From the NCBI GenBank assembly GCA_947302065.1, contig CAMYUO010000163.1:1-5305 (forward strand): a stretch of DNA of 5,305 bases, given 5' to 3'. Made by a program: the position numbers and the translations under genes. Positions 1-5,296 of this stretch are shown one piece after another. The notes beneath the pieces are model-generated. The model had not been told where the DNA came from, searched no databases, and saw nothing but the letters and a program-made list of their open reading frames with translations. Origin of the DNA: an uncultured Clostridia bacterium (GTDB lineage: Bacteria > Bacillota > Clostridia > Oscillospirales > Ruminococcaceae). How positions within the stretch are numbered: the first letter of the stretch is position 1; each line of letters begins with the position of its first letter.

Positions 1-483
1 CATATCCTCAATATCCGGGTACCAGTTTGAAGATTCATCGCATATATAGTGTACTGCAGTACCGCCTGCGAGCGTTACCGACGCTGTCCACAGCGGATAG
101 TCGGGCGCCGGAACGAGCACCTCGTCACCGTTGTCCAGAAGTCCCTGCATAGCCATCGTGATAAGCTCTGAAACGCCGTTTCCGGTGTAGATGTTGTCGA
201 TGTTTGCGGCATGAACGCCCTTGCTGTCGTGATAAGCCTTTATCGCCTCACGGGCACGAACGATGCCGTGCGAGTCGGAGTAGCCCTGCGCATCGTGCAG
301 ATGCTCGCTCATCTCCTGCAGGATATAGTCGGGTGCATTGAAACCAAAGGGCGCAGGGTTGCCGATGTTGAGCTTGGTTATCTTGTCGCCCATAGCTATC
401 ATGCGGTTAGCCTCGTCCATAACAGGACCTCTGATATCGTAGCACACGTTGTTCAGCTTTGTCGATTTTGCGAATGTTCTCAT
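1..483 (-). CDS. alaA: AlaA-type alanine aminotransferase, N-terminal part (3' end outside window)
   Basis: This is a fold-type I, PLP-dependent aminotransferase. AlaA-type enzymes make alanine from pyruvate with glutamate as amino donor, in the cytosol. The minus strand reads open from ATG at 483-481 to the window edge, giving 161 codons without a stop; the family is about 400 residues, so roughly 60% is missing, including the PLP-binding lysine. The visible part follows E. coli AlaA as I remember it almost block by block: KLNNVCYDIRGPV at residues 9-21, LNIGNPAPFGF at 38-48, AQGYSDSHG at 65-73, the cofactor-region block GNGVSELI at 101-108, VPAPDYPLWTASV at 124-136 with the aromatic residue expected to pack against PLP, and AVHYICDESSNWYPD at 143-157. 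The start is supported by AGGAAG seven bases upstream. It is transcribed divergently from the zapA operon, from its own promoter. Family assignment is firm; substrate specificity is inferred from similarity. No frameshift is visible. Confidence 0.93.
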   Translation of the reverse strand, partial: MRTFAKSTKLNNVCYDIRGPVMDEANRMIAMGDKITKLNIGNPAPFGFNAPDYILQEMSEHLHDAQGYSDSHGIVRAREAIKAYHDSKGVHAANIDNIYTGNGVSELITMAMQGLLDNGDEVLVPAPDYPLWTASVTLAGGTAVHYICDESSNWYPDIEDM

Positions 484-490
484 TGTTACA

Positions 491-496
491 CTTCCT
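491..496 (-). promoter_or_regulatory. Shine-Dalgarno site of alaA
   Basis: On the minus strand AGGAAG lies seven bases upstream of the ATG at 483. This fixes the aminotransferase start and agrees with the protein beginning in register with AlaA homologues. Confidence 0.8.
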
Positions 497-517
497 GCCT
501 TAAAAATACCTTGTTAC

Positions 518-546
518 ATTCTATCACTTTAAAGCGGGCGTGTCAA
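518..546 (-). promoter_or_regulatory. Near-consensus housekeeping sigma promoter for alaA
   Basis: Read on the minus strand, TTGACA (546-541) is followed after exactly 17 bases by TAGAAT (523-518). That is a perfect -35 and a 5/6 -10 with optimal spacing for the housekeeping sigma factor. Transcription would start near 511, giving a leader of about 28 bases before the alaA ATG, just long enough for the AGGAAG site. Just upstream of the -35 (about 547-566) lie A/T tracts in the position of an UP element. The leader is too short for a riboswitch. Confidence 0.8.
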
Positions 547-550
547 TTAC

Positions 551-566
551 ATTTTTTCTAAAAAAT
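551..566. repeat. AT-only palindrome between the divergent promoters
   Basis: ATTTTTT (551-557), a two-base CT spacer, and AAAAAAT (560-566) form a perfect inverted repeat. It sits immediately upstream of the alaA -35 box, where UP-element A/T tracts are expected. It could also act as a bent A-tract or a small regulator site. It is unlikely to be a terminator, since no gene ends here and the stem has no G/C. Confidence 0.5.
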
Positions 567-622
567 AGTGCCGATGTGCTGTTTTTTTTGGCAAAACCCT
601 TTATTTTTCATTTCAAATGTAG

Positions 623-642
623 TATAATGATAATGGTATAAT
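623..642 (+). promoter_or_regulatory. Tandem -10 boxes, promoter region of the zapA operon
   Basis: Two exact TATAAT hexamers occur at 623-628 and 637-642, both preceded by G, with a 14-bp period. The second is preceded by TGG (634-636) and so forms an extended -10 (TGnTATAAT), which can work with a poor -35. The best -35 candidates are weak: TTTATT at 600-605 for the first box (17-bp spacing, 3/6) and TTCAAA at 612-617 for the second (19-bp spacing, 4/6). Transcription from the second box would begin near 649, about 40 bases before the zapA start at 689. Both boxes may be used, or one may be chance in AT-rich DNA. Confidence 0.65.
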
Positions 643-674
643 CTACTCTTGAAAAAGCAACAAAAACCTAATGG

Positions 675-679
675 AAGGA
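675..679 (+). promoter_or_regulatory. Shine-Dalgarno site that selects the zapA start at 689
   Basis: AAGGA, within a GGAAGGA stretch, lies nine bases before ATG 689. The upstream in-frame ATG at 671 overlaps this region and has no purine-rich site before it, so 689 is the better start. Confidence 0.75.
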
Positions 680-688
680 TTGGTCAAT

Positions 689-1171
689 ATGAAAAATGTG
701 GTAAAGGTACAGCTTGCGGGGAGAAGCTATAATCTCACCTCTACCGAAACGCCCGACTACACTATCAGACTTTCAAGGGAGCTCAACAAGCGGCTGGACA
801 TGATAATGTCACAGTCCGAGAGCCTTTCATCGCTCGATGCGGCTCTGCTTTGCGCAATGGACTGCCTTGACGAGCTGACAAAAGCGAACAGGAACGTTGA
901 GAATATCCGTTCGCAGATAAAGGACTATGTCGATGATGCATCGCAGGCAAGACTTGCGGCTGAGGAAGCCAACAAGGAGCTGAGGGTGCTGCGTGCAAAG
1001 GTCGATGAGCTTCAGACCGAACTGAAAAAGCGCACTACCGTTATCAGATATGACAATGACAAGGTCGAGAACGCAAGAGATATGCTTTCAAGAGAGATCG
1101 ACGAGGCGATCAATTCGCCGCTGAGCAGACCGACCGTTCAGCAGCAGAATTTTGACCCGAACAGAAAATAA
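689..1171 (+). CDS. zapA: Cell division protein ZapA with extended C-terminal coiled coil
   Basis: ZapA binds FtsZ at midcell and promotes bundling of FtsZ protofilaments in the Z-ring. From ATG 689 the protein has 160 residues. Residues 3-66 form the ZapA head: a short beta region (VVKVQLAGRSYNL, 4-16), then DYTIRLSRELNKRLDMI (23-39), then a helix with SLSSLDAALLCAMDCLDELTKA (45-66), the usual ZapA 'SL..LD.A.L.A....DEL' pattern. Residues 67-115 are strongly helical and charged (ENIRSQIKDY, ANKELRVLRAKVDELQTELKKR) and look like the coiled-coil dimerisation stalk. Residues 116-160 are a polar tail ending in NFDPNRK. It is longer than B. subtilis ZapA (about 85) and E. coli ZapA (about 109), as seen in some Clostridia. 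The in-frame ATG at 671 would add six residues but lacks a ribosome site. Its TAA stop shares an A with the ATG of the next gene (TAATG). It is the first gene of the operon. Confidence 0.9.
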   Translation: MKNVVKVQLAGRSYNLTSTETPDYTIRLSRELNKRLDMIMSQSESLSSLDAALLCAMDCLDELTKANRNVENIRSQIKDYVDDASQARLAAEEANKELRVLRAKVDELQTELKKRTTVIRYDNDKVENARDMLSREIDEAINSPLSRPTVQQQNFDPNRK

Positions 1172-3219
1172 TGGCTGAGATACTTTCACCCGCAGGCTCG
1201 CCCGAGTCGCTCGAGGCAGCACTGCGGTGCGGCTGTGATGCCGTATATGTCGGAGGCAAGAGCTTTTCCGCAAGAGCGAACGCTGCAAACTTTTCGTTTG
1301 AACAGCTGAGTGAAGCGGTGCGGCTGTGCCATATCCGAGGCGTAAAGCTCTATCTTGCGATAAATACGATAGTGCTTGACAGCCAGCTCGATGAGTGCAA
1401 ACAGGCGGTGCAGCAGGCGGCGCAGATCGGCGTTGACGGACTTATCACGCAGGACTTGTGCCTTGTTGAGATAGTCAGAAAATGCTGTCCGCAGATGGAG
1501 CTGCACGCATCGACACAGATGACTCTGCACACGAAAAGCGGCGTGGAAACGGCGAAAGAACTTGGCTTTTCACGGGCGGTGCTTTCAAGGGAATTGCCCG
1601 AGGGCATCATAAAAGAGCTTTCACAGCTGGGAATAGAGACAGAAATATTCGTGCACGGCGCACTTTGTATGTCTGTCTCGGGACAGTGCTTTATGAGTGC
1701 GCTCATCGGCTCACGCAGCGCAAACAGAGGGCTTTGCGCACAGGCTTGCCGGCTTGCCGTCAGCGCAGTAAAAGGTCAGCAGCGCTATGACCTGTCGCTG
1801 AAGGATATGTCCACGCTCGATGTTATGGACAGGGTGCTCGCAACAGGCACAAGCTCGCTGAAGATAGAGGGCAGAATGAAACGCCCGGAGTATGTCGCAA
1901 AGGCGACCGACAGCGCATACAAAGCTGCTCACGGTCTTGACCCGGATATGCAGGGTCTTGCGGCGGTTTTCTCACGGGGCGGCTTTACAAAAGGCTACTT
2001 TGAGGGAACAATGGGCGCAGATATGTTCGGCAGGCGTGACAAAGAGGACGCAGAGCTTTCTGCAAAGGTGCTGCCGCAGCTGCACGAGCTTTACCGCAAT
2101 GAGTTCAAGCGTGACACTGTGCGGTTTGTTTTCACCGCAAAGCAGGGAAGTGCCGTGACGCTCACGGCGGCGGACACGCAGGGAAACACCTTCACCGCAC
2201 AGGGAGACCTGCCCGAAAAAGCGCAGAGCAAGGGCCTTTCTGCCGAGCAGGCCGAAAAACAGCTGAAAAAGCTGGGCGACACGATATATGAGTTCGGCGG
2301 CTGTGAGTGCGATATCGGCGAGATGCTCTATGTCAGCCCTGCACAGCTCAACGCCCTGCGGCGAGAGGTCTGTGAGGGATTGGATAACGCAAGGGCAGCG
2401 GCGAACGACAGGCGAGTGCCCTTTGAAAACGTTGATATTACGGACTTTGAGGGCGGCTGCGATGCAGACAGCCCGAAGATAAGAATAGAAATTTCAAGCC
2501 TTTCACAGCTTGAAAAGATAGATCTGAGTGACACCGAGTTTGTCACGATGCCGCTGGCACTTTGCGAAAAAGCCGATATTGCGGCGCTCGGCGGCAAGCT
2601 TATGGCGGCACTGCCGAGGTTCACTTTTGACGAACAAGGCGTGATAAGCAGGCTGCAAACGCTGAAAAAGCGTGGCTTACAGCATATTCAGGCGACAAAC
2701 ATCGCTCACCTGCGCATCGGCAGACAGCTCGGGCTGACCGTTCACGGCGGCTTCGGTCTGAACGCTGCAAACAGCGTGGCAGTGAAAATGCTCGGTGAGC
2801 TTGGCGCAGCGGACGTCACCGCATCGTTTGAGCTGAAAGCGGCGCAGATACGGGCTTTGAAAAAGAGCGTTCCCGTGGGCGTGCTCGGCTATGGGCATCT
2901 GCCTGCGATGCTGACGGTCAACTGCCCGATAAGGCAGGCGGTCGGCTGCGGAAAATGCACAAAGCGGCTGTTTGACCCGACAGGCAGGGAGTTCCCCGTG
3001 CGCTGTTCAAAGAGCGAGGGCTATGTCGAGGTGCTCAACGGCGATGTGCTGTTCATGGCGGACAAAATGTCTGACCTGCGTGGTGCGGCGTTCGTGACGC
3101 TTTGCTTTGACAGCGAGAGCGCACAGCAGACAGCCGATATCGTAAGCGCCTATAAAAACGGCGCAAAAGCGAATTTAGATAACATCACAAGAGGATTGTA
3201 TTACAGAGGGATAATCTGA
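1171..3219 (+). CDS. U32-family protein, RlhA/TrhP-type RNA hydroxylation enzyme (annotated as peptidase U32)
   Basis: The 682-residue protein belongs to the U32 'collagenase-like peptidase' family. Well-studied members are RNA hydroxylation enzymes rather than proteases: RlhA (C2501 of 23S rRNA) and TrhP (5-hydroxyuridine at tRNA position 34), both tied to prephenate and Fe-S clusters. Residues 1-300 look like the TIM-barrel-like core: MAEILSPAGSPESLEAAL at the N-terminus, DAVYVGGKSFSAR (23-35) and the U32 signature E158-IFVHGALCMSVSGQC-F174. C166, C173, C189 and C193 are candidates for a 4Fe-4S cluster. Residues 306-405 resemble the DUF3656 insert (LTAADTQGNTFTAQG, KQLKKLGDTIYEF), found in the longer RlhA branch. 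The C-terminal part carries a second cysteine group (C585, C593, C596, C612) in CPIRQAVGCGKC. Length is close to E. coli RlhA (about 650). No ribosome site is visible before ATG 1171, so translation probably depends on reinitiation after zapA through TAATG. The family is firm; whether the target is rRNA or tRNA is not decided by sequence here. Confidence 0.9.
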   Translation: MAEILSPAGSPESLEAALRCGCDAVYVGGKSFSARANAANFSFEQLSEAVRLCHIRGVKLYLAINTIVLDSQLDECKQAVQQAAQIGVDGLITQDLCLVEIVRKCCPQMELHASTQMTLHTKSGVETAKELGFSRAVLSRELPEGIIKELSQLGIETEIFVHGALCMSVSGQCFMSALIGSRSANRGLCAQACRLAVSAVKGQQRYDLSLKDMSTLDVMDRVLATGTSSLKIEGRMKRPEYVAKATDSAYKAAHGLDPDMQGLAAVFSRGGFTKGYFEGTMGADMFGRRDKEDAELSAKVLPQLHELYRNEFKRDTVRFVFTAKQGSAVTLTAADTQGNTFTAQGDLPEKAQSKGLSAEQAEKQLKKLGDTIYEFGGCECDIGEMLYVSPAQLNALRREVCEGLDNARAAANDRRVPFENVDITDFEGGCDADSPKIRIEISSLSQLEKIDLSDTEFVTMPLALCEKADIAALGGKLMAALPRFTFDEQGVISRLQTLKKRGLQHIQATNIAHLRIGRQLGLTVHGGFGLNAANSVAVKMLGELGAADVTASFELKAAQIRALKKSVPVGVLGYGHLPAMLTVNCPIRQAVGCGKCTKRLFDPTGREFPVRCSKSEGYVEVLNGDVLFMADKMSDLRGAAFVTLCFDSESAQQTADIVSAYKNGAKANLDNITRGLYYRGII

Positions 3220-3237
3220 AATAGTGGGGTAATTGAT

Positions 3238-4149
3238 ATGATAAAATACGGAAATGCGGTGAAGCTCGGTGACACGGTGATAAACGTCGTGACCGAGGGC
3301 AGCGGCGGATACACCATAGTTTTTATGGCAGGCTCGGGAGTCGGCTGCCCGGGATTTGAATACAAGCCGATATACAGGCGCATGTCCGACAGATACCGCA
3401 TCGCCGTTGTCGAAAAGGCGGGCTACGGTCTGAGCGGTCCTGCGAAAACGCCGAGAACGGTGGAAAATCTCGTTGAGGAGAGCAGGGCAGCGCTCAAGGA
3501 GAGCGGCATACAGCCGCCTTACGTTCTTGCTCCGCATTCCTATTCGGGCTTTGAGGCTATCTGGTGGGCGAACACCTATCCCGACGAAGTCAGAGCCGTG
3601 CTGGGACTCGATATGGGCTTTCCGAACATGATGAAAGCGCAGGCGAAGGAGATCCCCGAGCAAAAGAAAAAAGCAATGGTCGAAAAATCCCGTTCGCTTA
3701 TGAAAAAGATTGCAAAGCGAGGAATGCTCGCCAAGCTGACGAGGAACAAGACGGTCAACGCATCGGGACTGATGAAAAGCGATGAGCTTTCGGAAGAGGA
3801 AAAGAAGACCTACGAAGAGACTTATTATAACAACATCGCCAGCGAGGCAGTTTTTGAGGAGTCGCTGCTTGCGGAAAAGAACGCCGAGGCAGCCGAAAAG
3901 ACAGGCTATCTGAAATGTCCTGCCTGCTTTATCGTCAGCAATATGAAAACGCCCGTCAAGGCGCTTTCGTGGCAGCAGGCTGCAAAGGATTACGCCGAAG
4001 CGTGCGGCGCAGAGATACACATCGTCAACGAAGGTCATATGATGTACACAACGATACCCGAAAAGCTGTCAAAGGTGTTCAAGGCGTTTTTGTACAAAAA
4101 CAACATCTGTGACAAGCAGAAGCCGAACGCCGAGGGACATAACAAATGA
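3238..4149 (+). CDS. Alpha/beta-fold hydrolase with atypical nucleophile elbow
   Basis: This 303-residue protein has the alpha/beta-hydrolase layout and no signal peptide, so it is probably cytosolic. Visible elements in order: beta strand YTIVFM (25-30) leading into AGSGVG (31-36), the oxyanion-hole loop; RIAVVEKAGYGLSG (54-67), matching the usual 'D..G.G.S' segment; the nucleophile elbow APHSYSGFEA (98-107) with S101; WANTYPDEVRAVLGLDMGFP (110-129), typical of the family, with D125 a possible acid; and NEGHMMYTTIPEKL (264-277), giving catalytic H267. Residues 131-225 form a highly charged lid (many Lys and Glu). The elbow is PHSYSG rather than GHSxGG, which is unusual but keeps small residues at the critical places. 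The substrate cannot be told; ester, lactone and peptide hydrolysis are all open. It starts 18 bases after the U32 gene, with GGGG (3226-3229) as a modest ribosome site, and ends in an ATGA overlap with the next gene. Confidence 0.85.
   Translation: MIKYGNAVKLGDTVINVVTEGSGGYTIVFMAGSGVGCPGFEYKPIYRRMSDRYRIAVVEKAGYGLSGPAKTPRTVENLVEESRAALKESGIQPPYVLAPHSYSGFEAIWWANTYPDEVRAVLGLDMGFPNMMKAQAKEIPEQKKKAMVEKSRSLMKKIAKRGMLAKLTRNKTVNASGLMKSDELSEEEKKTYEETYYNNIASEAVFEESLLAEKNAEAAEKTGYLKCPACFIVSNMKTPVKALSWQQAAKDYAEACGAEIHIVNEGHMMYTTIPEKLSKVFKAFLYKNNICDKQKPNAEGHNK
4132..4137 (+). promoter_or_regulatory. Shine-Dalgarno site for the 158-residue gene
   Basis: GAGGGA lies eight bases before ATG 4146, inside the end of the hydrolase gene. 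It supports the start that makes the four-base ATGA overlap. Confidence 0.65.
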
Positions 4150-4622
4150 CAGAATATAAATACATCAGCGAGAATACAATAGAGCACCTTTCGCTGCACG
4201 ACTGCGACTGCACGGCGATGAAACTTGACGGTGAAGAACTTGTTTTTGAACTGGAGTGGATAGAGGTGCTTGCCACGCACCCCGACAACCCGTTCCCGCA
4301 GGCGCACCAGTCGGGCAAGGGACGCATAGTCCTGCACGGTGCGGTCATCGGGCAGGGCGAGCTTATCAAGGGCGAAGATGATAAGACCCCGATAACCGAT
4401 ATTTCGCAGGTAAAAGGTTTTGAGGTGCTCAGCTTTGATGAGGAAAGAACAGACGGCAGCTTTGAGCTGTCGGTGCTGGGAATTTTCAGCGGCGTGAAAA
4501 AAGCGGATTACGCTGATTACATAGAAATGAAGATACGATATTCGTCATCGACCGTGATGTTCAGCGAGCTTGGCGAGGTGTCGTGGTTTGAAACTTTTAA
4601 ACAGAAAGAGGAAAGAAAATGA
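4146..4622 (+). CDS. Hypothetical acidic protein, 158 residues
   Basis: I do not recognise the family. It is very probably a real gene: GAGGGA precedes its ATG by eight bases, and both ends overlap neighbours by four bases (ATGA at 4146-4149 and 4619-4622). The protein is acidic, with no signal peptide or membrane segment, and appears beta-rich. It opens with SLHDCDCTAMKLDGEELVFE (16-35), reading like alternating beta strands around an HDC motif with two close cysteines (C20, C22). Then come EWIEVLATHPDNPFPQAHQ (37-55), a strand GRIVLHGAVIG (59-69), a polar loop with GEDDKTPITD (76-85), strands FEVLSFDEE and SFELSVLGIF (92-114), and YIEMKIRYSSSTVMF (125-139) before a charged end. The HDC-first, all-beta pattern recalls small uncharacterised Firmicute proteins, but I can assign no function. 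Its place in an operon with a hydrolase and dUTPase does not by itself give a role. Confidence 0.8.
   Translation: MTEYKYISENTIEHLSLHDCDCTAMKLDGEELVFELEWIEVLATHPDNPFPQAHQSGKGRIVLHGAVIGQGELIKGEDDKTPITDISQVKGFEVLSFDEERTDGSFELSVLGIFSGVKKADYADYIEMKIRYSSSTVMFSELGEVSWFETFKQKEERK
4607..4612 (+). promoter_or_regulatory. Shine-Dalgarno site of dut
   Basis: AGAGGA lies six bases before ATG 4619 and within the last codons of the preceding gene, so dut can recruit ribosomes itself as well as being coupled through the ATGA overlap. Confidence 0.7.
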
Positions 4623-5059
4623 AACTGCTGATAAAAAAACTCAATGAGAATGCGGTGATACCGCAGAGGCAGACCGAGTTCAGCGCTGGCTACGACCTGA
4701 GTGCCTGCTGCGACGAGCCGATAACCGTAAAGGCAGGGCAGACGGTCAAAGTCCACACGGGCATCGCAATGGAAATTGACGGCGACAAAAACACTGTCGG
4801 ACTTATCTATGCACGCAGCGGTCTTGCAACAAAGCACGGTCTTGCGCCTGCAAACTGCGTCGGCGTTATCGACTGGGACTATCGCGGCGAGGTCATCGTT
4901 GCGCTGCACAACTCGTCGGATATCGACTTTGTCATCAACCACGGCGAGCGCATCGCACAGCTGGTGCTTGCACCCGTTTTCACGCCCGATGTCGAGGTGG
5001 CAGACGAGCTTTCCGACACGGTAAGAGGCGAGGGCGGTTTCGGTTCGACGAACAAGTAA
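4619..5059 (+). CDS. dut: Deoxyuridine 5'-triphosphate nucleotidohydrolase (dUTPase)
   Basis: dUTPase hydrolyses dUTP to dUMP and pyrophosphate, keeping uracil out of DNA and supplying dUMP for thymidylate synthesis. The 146-residue length is standard for the trimeric, all-beta cytosolic enzyme. All five family motifs are present in order: motif 1 AGYDLSA (23-29); motif 2 ARSGLA (65-70), with phosphate-contacting R66 and S67; motif 3 GVIDWDYRG (82-90), with catalytic D85 and the uracil-pocket Y88; motif 4 GERIAQLVL (109-117); motif 5 RGEGGFGSTNK (136-146), with the base-stacking F141 in the flexible C-terminal arm. Motif 3 has Trp at 86 where Ser is usual, and the arm ends directly after the motif. 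The enzyme should be active. The start is set by AGAGGA and the four-base overlap with the preceding gene. It is the last recognisable gene of the operon. No phage genes lie nearby, so a chromosomal housekeeping copy is most likely. Confidence 0.97.
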   Translation: MKLLIKKLNENAVIPQRQTEFSAGYDLSACCDEPITVKAGQTVKVHTGIAMEIDGDKNTVGLIYARSGLATKHGLAPANCVGVIDWDYRGEVIVALHNSSDIDFVINHGERIAQLVLAPVFTPDVEVADELSDTVRGEGGFGSTNK

Positions 5060-5125
5060 GATAAATCGGGAATTAGCATATTTCAAAGCATAAGGTTTGC
5101 CCAAAATAGAGAAATGACTTTGTTG

Positions 5126-5155
5126 TTCGATCCGCCTTTTCGCAGGCGGATTGAG
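5126..5155. repeat. Hairpin 1, first stem-loop after dut
   Basis: ATCCGCCT (5130-5137) and AGGCGGAT (5144-5151) are perfectly complementary around the loop TTTCGC. G-U and Watson-Crick pairs extend the stem outward to 5126/5155. It begins 66 bases after the dut stop and is the best candidate for a transcript end or RNA-protecting stem, but the sequence after it is TTGAGGAAGC, not a T-run, so I do not call it an intrinsic terminator. Confidence 0.7.
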
Positions 5156-5165
5156 GAAGCCGACG

Positions 5166-5179
5166 TTACCACAGGGTAA
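5166..5179. repeat. Small hairpin TTACC-ACAG-GGTAA
   Basis: A five-base perfect stem with a four-base loop directly abuts the next, larger hairpin and shares its last base (5179) with it. On its own it would be weak and could be chance; its fit into the array makes it worth recording. Confidence 0.4.
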
Positions 5180-5210
5180 GGGGACGCCCTCTCTTACAGG
5201 GCAGTCCCCT
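5179..5210. repeat. Hairpin 2, GC-rich 12-bp stem
   Basis: AGGGGAC (5179-5185) pairs with GTCCCCT (5204-5210), and GCCCT (5186-5190) with AGGGC (5198-5202). There is one bulged A at 5203 and the loop is CTCTTAC. The stem is very stable and followed by CTTGC, not a T-run. Confidence 0.7.
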
Positions 5211-5211
5211 C

Positions 5212-5242
5212 TTGCAAAACAGTCCGCAGGACTATTTTGCAA
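5212..5242. repeat. Hairpin 3, 14-position stem with one mismatch
   Basis: TTGCAAAA (5212-5219) pairs perfectly with TTTTGCAA (5235-5242). After a single C/A mismatch (5220/5234), AGTCC (5221-5225) pairs with GGACT (5229-5233) over a GCA loop. An inverted repeat this long is very unlikely by chance. The stem has the same form on either strand. Confidence 0.75.
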
Positions 5243-5247
5243 TTCAC

Positions 5248-5273
5248 CCCTTGCGGAGCGCACGAGGTAAGGG
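5248..5273. repeat. Hairpin 4, CCCTTGC/GTAAGGG with inner TGCG/CGCA option
   Basis: CCCTTGC (5248-5254) pairs with GTAAGGG (5267-5273), with one G-U pair at 5253/5268. Inside, TGCG (5252-5255) could instead pair with CGCA (5259-5262). CCCTTG (5248-5253) is also perfectly complementary to CAAGGG at 5297-5302, so it can pair with two different partners. Confidence 0.5.
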
Positions 5274-5276
5274 ATT

Positions 5277-5296
5277 TCGCTGACTGCGGTCAGCGA
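5277..5296. repeat. Hairpin 5, perfect 8-bp stem
   Basis: TCGCTGAC (5277-5284) and GTCAGCGA (5289-5296) are perfect complements around the loop TGCG. The stem is followed by CAAGGGCGC at the window edge, again with no T-tract. Confidence 0.7.

Larger units (their letters stand above)
5126..5296. repeat. Array of back-to-back inverted repeats after dut
   Basis: Within about 170 bases there are six nearly contiguous stem-loops: 5126-5155, 5166-5179, 5179-5210, 5212-5242, 5248-5273 and 5277-5296. Short words recur: GGTAAGGG at 5175-5182 and 5266-5273, TTTCGC at 5138-5143 and 5275-5280, CAGTCC at 5202-5207 and 5220-5225, and CGCAG at two hairpin tips. None is followed by a T-tract, so this is not a string of ordinary intrinsic terminators. 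The array seems to continue to or past the window edge. It could be a dispersed palindromic repeat or non-autonomous mobile element, a structured RNA, or a leader for a gene to the right. No protein fits the region. The hairpins are seen directly; any function is inference. Confidence 0.75.

Noticed and set aside
211..561. Plus-strand open frame of 116 codons
   Set aside because: It lies opposite the alaA reading frame, whose protein matches a known family throughout, and extends into promoter DNA. It has no recognisable domain.
582..589. Run of eight T residues as a terminator tract
   Set aside because: No stable GC stem precedes it on the plus strand, and no gene ends here on either strand; the flanking genes diverge.
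671..688. Upstream in-frame ATG as the zapA start
   Set aside because: No ribosome site precedes 671, while AAGGA lies nine bases before 689 and the ZapA head begins properly from there.
3175..4038. Minus-strand open frame of 287 codons
   Set aside because: It is antisense to the alpha/beta hydrolase. Its Cys/Arg/Leu/Phe-rich composition is typical of a shadow frame, and the plus-strand protein has clear motifs.
4619..5059. dut as evidence of a prophage
   Set aside because: dUTPases occur in phages, but no phage gene lies nearby and the gene is coupled to a chromosomal-type operon.
5126..5296. Hairpin run as a CRISPR array
   Set aside because: The repeated words are short and irregularly spaced, with no constant repeat of 24 or more bases and no unique spacers of equal length.
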